DNA from: Symsagittifera roscoffensis
Taxonomy: Eukaryota > Xenacoelomorpha > Acoela > Convolutidae
Reading direction: 5' to 3'
NCBI RefSeq assembly: GCF_963678635.1
Contig: NC_087066.1
Coordinates: 13,810,517-13,874,516, forward strand
Length of the DNA stretch: 64,000 nucleotides
This document shows positions 50,651-62,535 of the stretch, one piece after another. Every line of letters starts with the position of its first letter. The stretch's first letter is position 1. The position numbers were made by a program, and so were the translations under genes. Under the pieces are notes generated by a model. That model had not been told where the DNA came from. It saw nothing but the letters and a program-made list of their open reading frames with translations, and did not search any database.

Positions 50651-52900
50651 GATTAAAACGTGAGGGGGATTAGTCTAATTTTATTATTTTGGCGCATAGC
50701 AAAGTGGCCTTTGAATAGTCAAATGGAACATTCAATCTTCTACTATGGCTTTGATAGTTCCAGATTCAGTTCAACTGCCATAGTATGATAAATCTCAGCT
50801 TCATTAAGGATACTGATCTGAACAAAATGACCATGATATAAAAAAAATTGGTCATAGAGTTTTGGTTAATCAAACTAGTACTTGAAAAACATGGGGAAAT
50901 AAATGAAAAAGAGGACTAACTTGTTAGATAGATTTCGATAGACTCTTCGTAGATTTTTTGTGATTCACAGTAGCCAAAAGTATCAAATCAGTGGGTTCAT
51001 GAAATCTTCTGGCAAAGTTCTAGATGCTAAACTGCACTGGATGAACAACCGCTTATCTGGTGAACAAACAGAACATTATCAGTCTTTTCTATTTTACCAA
51101 TCTTCACTTGAATGAAATATCTTGACACAAGCGAAGTGGAGTTTTGTATCATTCGCGATACAAAGCTTCAACAAACTGATAGAAACGTCATACAATGCAG
51201 ATGCCCCAACACATTTCCAAAATACGTTATAACTTAAATTCAACAGTTATGGGAATTTGAAACTTAGAAACCATTAATTAGCCACCTTTTTGGCACTTGA
51301 GAGACTAAAAGTTACCCAGAACTTCAACACAAAAAGATCAAAAATATGGAGACTCAAAAAAAAGCTTTAGAACGGAGCTAAAAAAAATTGGACAAAGCAT
51401 ATGTTAAGAAATCTTTTTTAACAACATATGATTAAAAGTCAAAAAAGGTTTCAAAAATCAATTATCGAAAAGCGTTTTTTTCCATTCGACACTTCGAATA
51501 GACTCAATTGAAGCAAAATCAATTGGAAAGAACAAAAATGTTTACTGAAAATTTGTCAAAATTCTTCCAAAAAAAAAGAAAAATTTTTGAAGACTTCTAC
51601 TACAAAAAAAAATTTACCAAATTCTCCTTGCTTAAATTTCTAATAGGATTTGATATTTATGACCTTTTGTATTGATTAGCTATCAGTCAGTCTCTGTCAT
51701 GAATTGACCATCGGTCGATCATTCGCTGTTAGTGAGAATTTAAGAAAGGACATTTTAATTTCAAACCTCTCCTGTTTGTTATATTCTTTTAGATTGGTTT
51801 TTTCATATATTGTAAATTCATAGAAAAAACATAAATTTTGAGGGCGAAGTAAAACGAGTCGAACTTGCAGGGTATTCTTTCAGGCAAAATCATAAAATTG
51901 AGCCCCGAACACCTGGACCCAATGAAGCGACCAATTTCAATCAGCCAACACAAAATCTGGACATCGAGAGTCGTTGCCGACCAGAGGTCCAAAAAACTCA
52001 CTTTCCGATCTTGGAACAAGCAACGTGAAAAGAACTGGAACCGGATATAGTCAGTTAGAAAATAAGGAATAAGAACACAATGAAAGTTTACAAAGCCAGA
52101 AAAAAAGCAGATAAACAAAAAAAGAAAAGTTTCAATGAGAACGGCAGAAGCCGACAAAAAAAGAGGTGTATTCGCTCGAAAAAAATCCTTGAAAACAATT
52201 TAGTTTTGTCTTTTAAAGAGTTCTGTGAATTTTTACACTTGGCTCTCAACCACTCTCTTAATACAGTTGTGAGGGGTACTAATTTTGAAACAAAAACAGA
52301 GATGCAAATTGGCCAAATTAGGTTAAAAAGAAACAAACGACCCAGATAAATACCGTAAATGACATTGTACCATAATTGTACTTACGTGCCGCGGAAAATC
52401 CATGCTACAAAGATCAATTAATGTGTTGAGTAACCAACGCATGGATTGAAAACAGTCAGAGCAAAGATGAAGGTTGTTTGGTACTCCGTGTGAAAACCAT
52501 TTATGACCAATACCGGCTAGAAAAAAAAGCTACTGAACATACAAGAAGCTGCTTCGCTTGAGAAATTGTTGTTAAAATGAACATTCCAGTAGAGTCATCA
52601 AGAACAGTTACCTTCATTAGACCGAATGTCTTGCAAGAGCTAAAACCTAAATACCCGAGTTTGAAAATGAGTACAGGATTCGTAATGTGGCTTCATGGAT
52701 GACACGATCAACTTCTCCGAAAATGTCATTGTCAGAACTCAACCCAATGGGTGAATTTAAAAGATAACATGGTTTTTTCAATGAAGGGCATGATAGGAGC
52801 ATCATGTGGACTGACAGCCTGTAAAGTTTAGGGATATGACTCAAACAGAAGAAAAATCCCATGACCATTTGTTCTGTCAGCCAACCACCACTGTGAGTAA
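50651..52900. other. Stretch with weak transposon traces
   Basis: No gene I can name. Short frames at 51865-52050 and 52080-52349 have protein-like composition and may belong to the decayed gypsy relic to the right, but show no domain. Confidence 0.35.
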
Positions 52901-52902
52901 TT

Positions 52903-54870
52903 GTGTTTCACAAGTGTTTATCGTTTAACTCAAAAAAATGTTTATCGTTTAATTCGAAAAAAGTTTTAAAAATACTTCTAAGAATCGGTAAAGTACCAAA
53001 TGAACGAAAAGTCACCTACTTTCGTTCTCATTTCAAACCAGTTTCTGCCAGAGTCAAAAAAATTCCTGCTTTTTTTACAGGGTTTTAAGAAGATTTAACA
53101 GAATAGAGACCGAAAATCAAATAAAAATATTAAAAAGATGTGACAAAGAGTTATCTATGAGTTCCATTTTAATTACAAGAAAATAAAAAATTCAACGATT
53201 CAATGAAATTAACTCGTTGCCTAATTTTTTAAAAAATCGATTTTTCAAACAAAACATATCAATTACCGAATACACAATTACCGAATACACAAATAACGAA
53301 CAATTATGATTGGGTAACTCAGATCCTAGAAGTCCCTACAACCAACTAAAATTGTGTGATGCAGCTAGTTATCAGTTCAATTTAAACACAGTGGGTGGAA
53401 ACACCATGAATACCTACCAAAATTTTGGAACATTTTTTCAAATACCGATTGCAAAAAAAATCTGTAAAAAATTTTTCTGTAATAAGACTGTATATTCTGT
53501 AACCTTAATTGTAAGTAATTTTGTCCCAGTGGGGACATCAAAATTGAGCAATTTGATCGGCCGAAAGCTGAAATCAGTTCATTAGCCTCATTTAAACTCA
53601 CGATTTTTGTTGCAGTTTTTATTACTTGTTTGGCGTAGTCTCTCAAGATTTACGTTTAATTCCCGTTTTAGGCCAGAAAATTATTCATTATTTTGCTTAT
53701 ATTAGACAGTTATAAAAAATAATTTTTAAATTTTACTTTCACCGACAAATAACTGCCATACTTCATTATGTCTGGCGAAAAATTCATTTCGAGTGGTAGA
53801 AAACTGGCCATTTCAAACTTCAAAATTTCTTGCATCATTATTATTTTTTGTCTCAGAGGAACAAAGTTTTGCCCTTAAGCTTAAGGACGAGCTCTTACCT
53901 GCCGATCATCTAATCTCATTAGAAACAAATATTAAATCTATCCCTACCCACTTCCTTCCCAACCCATTGATCCCAGAAGTTTACTGCTCCAGGCAATAAC
54001 TTCAAATGACGAAAGACGACAAGATTATTAGGGGCTTAATATCGGCAATCAGGAGTGGCAACCGATGGGAATTGATAAGATAAACAAGTGAAACTTGAGA
54101 AAGATCTCCATGTCAAGGTTGAACTATTCTTCTTCGACAAAAAGTTAGTCGTCCCTGCACTTATTAATGGATCATTTCACTCGACGCTACGCGAAAAATT
54201 TTCTGAACAGATTTGGATGAAACTTTTAGCTGAGTCTGGTGGCCCCATGTCTATATAGAGATATACGACCACGTTAAGTCACTCAATCAGTGCCCTAAAG
54301 CTGGTAAGAGGCTCAAAGTATTGTTGGCAACGGGTAACACGACTAAACTTCCGGATTTATCACTCGACAATAGAGAGCTTATCTTAGAATTTGCCGGACC
54401 GTTGCACGCTTTTCGTGATTCGGAAAAAAATGTGTTCTATTATGTATCGGTCGGTCACGAAGTTTTCCTAAGCGAATGTGGCTAACAACACTTCTTCTAT
54501 TTCAGCTATCTCAAAAAAACTTTCCATTGAACAATGGAAGATAATAGATCAAACGGACTCGTAAAAACATTTGTCCAAATAGTTAAAGCTTAAATATCAG
54601 CCTTGTATTTTGAACCCGAACCAACTTTACAATCATAATCCAAAACTTTTGTGGAATTTGAGAATCATGAAAAAATCCACCATTGGGTGCTCTCTTTTTG
54701 AAAAGCATTTTAACGGGACCGAAAATACCAAATGGAGACATCTGATTTTGCTTAAAAACCGGTCTATTCTGTCAGAGCATAGGGTACGCAATTGGGAGTT
54801 TCAAGAGAGGGCAGAATACGGCTATCTGGACGCAGACATCGCCAACTCTCAAACCTCGATTTAGCCAAGT
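52903..54870 (+). pseudogene. Badly decayed Ty3/gypsy pol relic
   Basis: Pieces in pol order on the plus strand: FRSHFKPVSARVKKIPAFF (52903-53088), the entry of the reverse transcriptase; SPYNQLKLCDAASYQFNLN and TVGGNTMNTYQNFGT (53310-53450), the palm region; KKLVVPALINGSFHSTLREK (about 54140-54200) before the integrase zinc finger; SLDNRELILEFAGPL (about 54360-54400) with the first integrase aspartate in a changed codon; IGCSLFEKHFNGTENTKW (54690-54735), the block after the catalytic glutamate. They parallel the gypsy at 26-33 kb but are much older. No LTR seen. Confidence 0.6.
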
Positions 54871-56469
54871 CAACTACAGAAGTCAAGAACGTCATCCAAT
54901 CCAATAGCAGAAACTGAAGCTGATATAAGAAGCGACTTGTCCTTGTTAATCGACGTAGATGTCAACGCCATCTTAGAAGAGTTTGACTGGAAATATAATA
55001 AGAATTCATCCAGGGACAACTCTTTGAAATTAATTCTACCACTCTACTCATTTTTGCAGTTTCCTTATGTACACTTGACTTGTAAAAAAAACAAGTTCGA
55101 TTCGTTTTAGTTCACATACCAACTTGTATAAAATTAATAGTTAGATACTTTATCTTCTTTTTGTTCAAAAAATTCGGTCATTGAGCAGTCTTTATAATTT
55201 GTTCACCCCACGTTAAAGGAGAAAATGGTTGTATATAGACTTGGTTTCCTTGTTTCTACTTTTCAAAATTTCTTCAAAAAAAAACAAAAACTCAAGGAAA
55301 AATGGCATATAATCAATGGATTGATTTAAAAACATTTCAATGAAAAAGTTAAATTTGAAAAAGGAAAAAGTATATACATTTTTTATGTAACACTATTTCA
55401 CTAGCCCGCATGCTTGTAACATTAATGATTTGAGGCATATACAGGTTGAATGACGCCATATGATGTGCACAAGAGAAAAATTAAACCTGAAAAAGGAAGA
55501 GAAAAAGAAATAAGAAAACATTTTTTATAGGTTTTTGGGTAAATTGAAATCTGCATCTCTGAAAGTGAATTATGTAAAAAAGACATAACAGTCGTACAGC
55601 TTTAACAATGATGCGTACACCTCAAACTGTAGAATGAAAATCAAAAATATGACACAGAGGCGAAGCTGCCTTTCGCAAAAATTTCCGAGAACACGATCAA
55701 AAAGCAGTTCTATCAAGTGAAATACGAAAAAAGTAGAAATAAGCCTCGCATAAGCGAAAACTCGGCTACGTGTAGGATTCGAACCTGTGACCTACTGCAA
55801 TCAAGAGATTTGGAGTAACATGCACTATCCCTTCAGCCTTGCAAGCTTAACAACCGACAAACACTAGTCACGAATAAAACAGTTAGAGATGCTAATAAAT
55901 TAACAATGCATTGCAGCAAAAGTTGAACCAAATACAAAAAGACTCAGTTTAGCAAGTAATAATTTGAAATATAACAAACTGAAGCCTCCACACTAACTTT
56001 GCATGTAAAAAATTGCAAAGCATACAACCAAATTAAGTGTAAGTTATGCATTTCAAATAAATTTGCGATATATATTGAATTGGAAAGTTTCTGAAATCTA
56101 GTTTTAGTTATTGTACTGTTGTTTGAAGCAAATAGCTTTTTTTGTTTCATTTGATGAAATAAAAATGCATCAACTGTGTTACTGCATACTAATCGAATGT
56201 CAAAGCACATGCTATCAAAAAGTTAAGTTGCCACCACAAGTGGTACCACTATTTGCGACTTACATTGAAAAAAGAAGGTTTGTACTAATACACTAGCTTC
56301 CTAGCTTCGCAAGTGCAAACAACTAAGTAAAAAAATGGCAATTGATGATCATTTAAATATGAATAGTTGAAAAAATGAAAAACCAAATTTGAATCTTAAG
56401 TCCAAATCTTGAAAATTGAAGCCATTTAAAAAAACATTTCGAATAATACATTTTCGACAATATAAAACA
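54871..56469. other. AT-rich stretch with one tRNA-like piece
   Basis: No gene. See the tRNA-like sequence at 55760-55850. Confidence 0.35.
55760..55850 (-). repeat. tRNA-like sequence (pseudogene or SINE head)
   Basis: Minus strand: GGCTGAAGGGATAGTGCATG is A-box-like and CAGGTTCGAATCCTAC is a good T-arm/B-box, at tRNA spacing. The acceptor stem is not convincing. Confidence 0.55.
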
Positions 56470-56960
56470 AGTCGTTCAAATATTGCAGAAAAATCGATCC
56501 AATGAAGTATTGCTCAAGAATTTACATTTTATTCTTTTTTCATAACCAAATTTCTCGCAAACTTTTTTAACTTGAACTGACTAATTACAATTGAAGCCTA
56601 TGTCGCCTATCAATCAAACTGATCTATAATTGGGTAATTTCAAACTTGGGAGACGTTTAGTGCAATACTTGTAGCTTGTTAAATTCTTCTCTACTCTATT
56701 TATGATGGATACTGGTTTCAATTGCAAAAAATTGGATCGAATGAAATATGACTCAAAATTGTATATATTTTTTTTCGTTATAACAAAAACTTTCAAAAAT
56801 TAAAGTTTTTTAAACTGAGTTGACTAATTACAAACAAAGCATGTCACTTATCAATCAAATTGATTTAAAATTTGGTATTTTCAAATTTTTGAGACGTTTA
56901 AGAAAAATTTTTAGCTTGCTAAGTTCCTTTCTACTTTTATAACGATGCATCCGGATTTCA
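56470..56960 (+). repeat. Tandem dimer, about 240-bp unit
   Basis: ACTAATTACAATTGAAGCCT with TATCAATCAAACTGAT (56579-56625) and ACTAATTACAAACAAAGCAT with TATCAATCAAATTGAT (56821-56865) mark two direct copies; flanking GAGACGTTTA and ACGATGCAT-like segments also repeat. Confidence 0.65.
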
Positions 56961-58464
56961 AATATCACGTCTTTCCACAAATCTCAAATCTGACAATTTT
57001 TGTATCTTCTGCGTTTTAATACAAAATGTTTAAAAACTTCTGTAAGAATGATCGTAATTTAATAGGTCATTTCCTCCGGGGAGCTCCGTACAATTTTTGA
57101 GGTTTTCATCAAGCCAATTGTTGTAGCGTATTTTTTTCGAATCAAAATTTTCATTAGTTAAAAGCACGGCATTAATTTTTAAAGTGATTTATAAGACTGT
57201 TTTGACCGGAAATTTTCCATGATGGGCAATATATACCAGTATTTCAGAATTTCAAGTTTTCATTGCAAATATTATTGTTAAAAAAATAGTCCTCCATGAA
57301 CCATTTTAAATAATTGAGCTTCCTTCGTTTCCCGATAGTTGAAAACCATAAAAAAATTTGAAGCTTGATCTTTTTTTTCTTCTCAAAAACCAAAACAATT
57401 TTCAGTTCAACGGCTAAAAACTGTTGCAGTTATTTTTCATGTTAGGCACCTTCAAAAAAATTGTAAGAAGTTTCTTATGGTCAAATTTAAACTGCTGACA
57501 AAATTTTTTTTCAATCAACGTTTTTGAATGAAGATAATCAACCTAAAACTGCTTATTTTGTCTTTTATTTTTTTTTCTTTACTACAGATTATCACACGTA
57601 AGACCATGCTCTGAAACTAATTTTAAAAAATGCTTTAGATTTTGATCAATTAAGTTGTTCAAGGTCACGGATACTGCCGACAATTTGTCTTTCACTACAC
57701 TGTATCTAAAAATTTACTGAAAAAAAACAGCAGATTTGTGATTATGACGTCCAATGTACATCTCCAAGAAAAAAAACTCGACTACTGATCAGTGCAACGA
57801 AGTAGAAACTCTTTTTAAAGCAATTAGGCAATCGAGGATTTTTTGCTCGTTAGATAGAACTGGGTGTCTCGCTTTCATTTTCGATTGAATCAAGATCTTC
57901 ATTTTTTTTTAGCAAGATTCATAAAGAACAACTTTGGATTTCTACAGTGCAATTGATGTAATTAGATACTCTACCGCTTTAGCTGTCGTTTTCTCAAATT
58001 GGACTAGGACAAACATTGAAGTCAAGGACGCCATAAAAGATAATTGACAACTTTCGAATTAAAAACAAATAGAAGCTATTTGATCTTCTATCTGTTTGAT
58101 CTCGAGATACAGCAGAAAAACTAAAAACAAAAGTGGAAAAACATGAAAATTATTGAAAAACTCTAAGCCTACCAAAAATTTCGTATGTCTCGATAAAAAT
58201 TCGTTTTAGCCAAACACGCCAAGCAAGACAAATGAGTTTTAAAAAAGCAACAGGACAAAATTGCATTGCAAAAACAAAGTCGACAAACTTTGAGCAGACA
58301 CCAGTTAATCCGAACAAAAGATTTATTTCATCAGAAAACAATTTTTTAACACCAAGCCGACACAAGCAAAAATATGACCAATAACGCTACTGGGAAAAAT
58401 TGAATGAGTAAAACTTTTAGTCTACAAACTTTTAAAAATCATGCACACCAATTAAGAGTCTACA
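56961..58464. other. AT-rich stretch left of the nuclease-type retroelement
   Basis: No gene. A 40-base piece at 58275-58318 (GTCGACAAACTTTGAGCAGA then CACCAGTT) recurs at 62806-62845. Confidence 0.4.
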
Positions 58465-58920
58465 CAATGAGTTGTTTGAATCTGAAAAATTAGCACGTGT
58501 CTTGTTAAGCAAAAAAAAAACAACAACCACTGCAACATCGACAACTATTGTTCTGTTGTATAATTGTTCTGATATTAGTATAAGGGCTCTTTTTTGTCAC
58601 AATTTTTTTTGCGCCGCAGACAAACTTCCAAAAAAAGCAGGTTTAAAAAAACGTTTTGAACACTTAAAAAAGTAGATCAAAAGTCTTTCGGCGCACGCTC
58701 CCCCAAAACTAATTACATTGGCGCAATTAAATTGTTCTGTTATGAATATTGCACTTGTCTTGTTAAGCGAGAAAAAAAAACAAAAAAAAAACAAAAAAAC
58801 AACAACCACTGCAACATCGACAACTATTGCAACTATTGTTCTATTGTGAATTTTGCACGTGTCTTGTTGAGCAAGGAAAAAAAACAACAACCACTGCAAC
58901 ATCGACAACTGAGCGGACAT
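58465..58920 (+). repeat. Imperfect tandem repeat before the retroelement
   Basis: GCACGTGTCTTGTTAAGC, an A-run, then ACAACCACTGCAACATCGAC recurs at about 58493, 58750 and 58854. A degraded relative of the GGCGC MITE (GGCGCACGCTCCCCC) lies between the first two. Confidence 0.75.
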
Positions 58921-59148
58921 TTTATCTCAAGCAGTGCTCGTATTTGGATCAGAGCTCGTGTTTGGAGGTGAACTCGTGAGTTTGGAGCAGAGCACGTGTT
59001 CGGAGTACAGCTTATTTGTGGATTGGTGCTCGTTTTGGATGCAGAGCCGGTGCTTGGAATTCGTGTTTGGAGAGAAGCTCGTTTCTGGAGCAGAGAGGCC
59101 CGTGCTCGGGAAGAGTTCGAGTTTGGTTCGAGAAACGCTCGTGATATC

Positions 59149-60702
59149 ATGAGGCGGACTCAGAGAATTATCAAACCGCCTAGTTATCTGGGGTATAATT
59201 CTGATTCGCAGCTCAGTGTTTCCAATACCAGCGGGTTTGAAGTGGAAGACTTGTTAATATCACAAGATAACAATGACCGCGTTAATGTTACACCGACAAG
59301 CAATGGCCGCACAGGATTAACTCAAGCCATGCAAGACCTGCAAACAGAAAATGTGCTACCAGAAACCGATCCGAATCTTGAAAAACATTACGAAGACATA
59401 ATGATGGAAGCATTCGGTGCGTCACTTGACAAATCAACTTGTATTGATCATTCGATTTGGACTGAAAGATGGGTGAAAAGTGTACAGTTGCCAAAAAGAC
59501 TATATACTTTGCCTAATGGTAACATTGGTAGGAAGTACGTGGACCTCCTGACACATGAACTGAAGCTTCTTTCTACCACTGCTGATTCCACTTCAAAAAG
59601 AGTTCTGGTGATGAGTCGTGTTTTGTTACAAAGAGATCCAATGATCAAAGCATCAAAAGACATTCGAACACTTATTGGACGGCGCATTGAAGACTGGAAG
59701 GAAAACAAATTCGACAAGTTGTTAGCGGAAGCAGTGAGATGTGGCAAAAAGAAACAAATAAATCAAGATAATTTGGACGACAAACATGTCTCGAAAGTGT
59801 TTGCTTCATTAATGATGAAAGGCAAAAAGAGAAGCGCTATGCGGTTGCTCTCGGAGAGAGCAAGCGAGGGTGTGCTTGATCCGATGCAAGAGGTAAAGAA
59901 AGGTTTGACAGTTTTAGAGACTTTGAAGTCAAAACATTTAGAGCCACACAAGTCACATCTCTCTTCGCGATTGCAAGTGCCAGTTTTACCCGACATTGAA
60001 GATGTTATAATCAGTTCTGCTTCCATTGAAAAGACGACACGTTCTTTGCAGGGCAGTTCGGGAGCTTCGGGAGCAGATTCTGAGCATTGGCAGACGGTTT
60101 TATTACGTCATGGGGCTCACAGTTCACACTTGAGAGACGAAGTTGCAACTCTCTCCACAAAAATGTGCAATCAAATCTTACCATGGTCGAAAGTGCGAGC
60201 ACTGGTTTCTGAAAGATTGATTGCGCTTGATAAATGTTCTGGCGTGCGACCTATTGGCATAGGTGAGTGTCTACGAAGAATAATTTGCAAAAATGTGACT
60301 GAGTTCACAAAAATTGACCTTAAAGAAACATGTTCGACTGATCAATTAGCTTGTGAGCTGAAAGCTGGCGTTGAAGGTGCAATTCATGCGCTCTCTGATG
60401 TTTTTGATGACAACAAGGAAGATAGCTGTGGCATGCTGTTGATGGATGCATCAAATGCTTTCAACTCGCTCAATGGTGAAACAGCGTTGTGGAATGCTCG
60501 AATATTGTGGCCTAGATGTTCTAGATTTCTCTTCAATATTTACAGAGGCTTCGCGTCGCTTTTCGTTGGTGGCGTCGATGAAGTGATATACAGTAGGGAA
60601 GGAACAACACAGGGAGACCCACTGGTAATGTTCTTCTATGGCGTTTCACTTTTTCCCCTGATTCGGAAGTTAAAGAATCCGAACAATGTGTTACAAAGTT
60701 AG
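59149..60702 (+). pseudogene. Retroelement ORF part 1: N-terminal region and reverse transcriptase up to the catalytic pair
   Basis: I take ATG at 59149 (MRRTQRIIKPPSYLG) as the likely start; the frame is open back to 58996 through a GAGCTCGTGTTTGG-type repeat. About 200 residues without a recognised domain precede LLRHGAHSSHLRDEVATLS (about 60103), WSKVRALVSERLIALDK, GVRPIGIGECLRRII (60241), LLMDASNAFNSLNGE (60433, first catalytic aspartate), YSREGTTQGDPLVMFFYG (60592, QGDP). A TAG at 60700-60702 sits immediately before YADD. The order is that of an RNA-dependent DNA polymerase palm. Confidence 0.82.
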
Positions 60703-61702
60703 TATGCTGATGATTCTGCGGCCATAGCAAAACTCAAGAAATTAGAAATATGGCTCAAAACTTGATTGAGGAAGATCCCGCCTTCGATTACTTTCCAGAG
60801 CCTTCCAAAAGTTTTCTGATTGTCGATAAACAATATGCTGAAGAAGCGCATCACATATTTGACAAGTACTCGGTTACTATAGTGGAAGGGTAGAGGTTTT
60901 TGGGCGGTTTCATTGGAAACAGAAATGAGAAGGACATCTACCTGAAAAAGAAAGAACTTGAATGGGTAGACAAAATTGAGAAACTTTCTTTTGTGGCAAA
61001 AACAGAACCACAATGTGCTTTATCAGAACTGACTAAGTCCCTACAAGCGGAATGGAATTTTTCCCATCGTGTTTTGGGTGGTTCTAGTCAGCTTTTTCAA
61101 CCGCTAGAGAACCTTCTGATGGAGAAATTGTGACCTGCGATACTTGGAACTTCGTCGATTTCATCAATGAAGAGACGTCTCTTTTGTTTGCCAGCAAGAA
61201 AGGGTGGTCTTGGAGTGCCTAACCCAACCAGTTTCGCTGATGAGTCTTACAACACGTCACGGGAAGCAGTTACGGTTCTTTATGATGCTATTGTTGATCA
61301 GCACTGTTTTTCCCATGAAGACCACAGAAAGCAAATGTCTCGATCGCGGAAAAAACATCATCGAATAACGGAAGAAAAACATGAAGAGTTGTTGGGGAGT
61401 TATTAAATGAGCTACCAGCAGACCAAGTTCGCGCAGTAAAAAGAATCAATGAAGGAAGCTTGTCTGCCTGGCTGACAGCGTTACCAATTGCAGCAGAAAA
61501 CTTTGATCTTTCGGAAGTGGAGATACGGGATGCATTGAGTGTCCGGTATAACAAAAACTTGAACGCTTCGCCAAATTTTTGTGATGGTTGTCAGTCACCA
61601 TTCACCCTACGGCATGCGTTAGCGTGCAAAAAAGGTGGTCTCTTAACTTTACGGCACAATGAGATTAGGGATGCTGAAGGCGACTTAGCTTCTTTAGTGT
61701 GA
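60703..61702 (+). pseudogene. Retroelement ORF part 2: catalytic pair, thumb, zinc-knuckle-like segment
   Basis: YADDSAAIAKLKKL follows the stop. After a frameshift near 60745 come FDYFPEPSKSFLIV, a TAG at 60891-60893, RFLGGFIGNRNEKD, LSELTKSLQAEWNFSHRVLG and a TGA at 61131-61133. Then LFCLPARKGGLGVPNPTSF, another frame change near 61405, and FCDGCQSPFTLRHALACKKG with C-x2-C-x7-H-x3-C spacing, a possible zinc site, followed by LLTLRHNEIRDAEGD. Confidence 0.78.
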
Positions 61703-62160
61703 AGGATGTACAGAGAGAGCCTGTTATTAGAGAATACAACCCGCAAGATGAGACACCCGCATTAATTGCAGATTTGTTTTGTCGTGGAGTTTATGTTAGA
61801 CAGGGAGGAGCGTCTTTTGATATCCGTGTCTCTGACACCGACGCCATCTCCTATCAGAAAAGAAGCCCCATGAGTGTTGCGCACTCAGCAGAGGTTGAGA
61901 AAAAGAAAAAATATTCAGACGCGTGTCAGGAAAGACATATGTCTTTCACTCCTCTTGTCGTGTCTGTTGATGGGATGCTCGCTCCAGAATTTGCAAATTT
62001 CCTTCGGAGAATAGGAGAAGCATTATCTACGAAGTGGGAGAACCCCTATAGTAAAACTATGAGCTGGGTGAAGTGCCGGCTGTCTTTTGCCGTGCTCCGT
62101 GCTTCCAGTGTGCTTCCGAGGCACAAGGACCAAGTGGAGGAGTCTTGGCTCAGACCATGA
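61699..62160 (+). pseudogene. Retroelement ORF part 3: restriction-like nuclease domain
   Basis: A frameshift at about 61700 leads to ALIADLFCRGVYVRQGGASF, DIRVSDTDA, HSAEVEKKKKYSDACQERH, SFTPLVVSVDGMLAP and WVKCRLSFAVLRAS. Acidic residues in IADL and FDIRV and the following basic run resemble a PD-(D/E)XK nuclease that would nick target DNA. It aligns block by block with the orphan module at 10058-10605. Confidence 0.72.
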
Positions 62161-62461
62161 TTTCTTACCCTAGAGAAATATTTATGGATATTCTACAAAG
62201 AAGAAAAAATGGCTAGCTATTTGCAAACTCTGCCAGTAAGGTAAAACGTGGACCTAAACGAAACAAAAATGTTAAAAAATGAACCAAATAGATAATTGAC
62301 TGATTTCATTAAAAAAAGAGTCTACATAATTGCCAAGAGACGCAAGTCAATTTTGACGCATTAACAGTCAATTTGAAAGAAAAAAAACGAATTTACCAAC
62401 TAACAAGCCTCAATTTATAGAACGGACGCATTTTAGCTAGTATACAAAAAAAATTCATTAA
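62161..62461. other. AT-rich 3' flank of the retroelement
   Basis: No gene; no clear poly(A) tail or target duplication. Confidence 0.35.
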
Positions 62462-62535
62462 ACTTCCGACCCTGCCCAGGCTCGAACCCTCTTAATTGGA
62501 TGCGGGTCTACTTCTCTACCTCTACGCTACAATTC
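62462..62535 (-). repeat. tRNA-like sequence (pseudogene or SINE head)
   Basis: Minus strand: GGAATTGTAGCGTAGAGGTA has a good A-box and GAGGGTTCGAGCCTGG a good B-box, spaced as in a tRNA. The head resembles the SINE at 15064. Confidence 0.6.

Larger units (their letters stand above)
58930..62160 (+). mobile_element. Non-LTR-like retroelement with restriction-like nuclease end, broken
   Basis: One ancestral long frame: N-terminal region, reverse transcriptase, cysteine/histidine segment, nuclease-like C-terminus. The order is that of R2-type (RLE) elements, which have the nuclease after the reverse transcriptase, but the palm motif DASNAFNS instead of the usual xAFD is unusual and I cannot place the clade. 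Three in-frame stops and several frameshifts are present. A second nuclease end is at 10058-10605. Confidence 0.75.

Noticed and set aside
59996-60700. Group II intron or retron reverse transcriptase of bacterial contamination
   Set aside because: Motif order with a C-terminal nuclease and zinc-like segment, AT-rich animal repeats on both sides and no bacterial genes argue for a eukaryotic retroelement.
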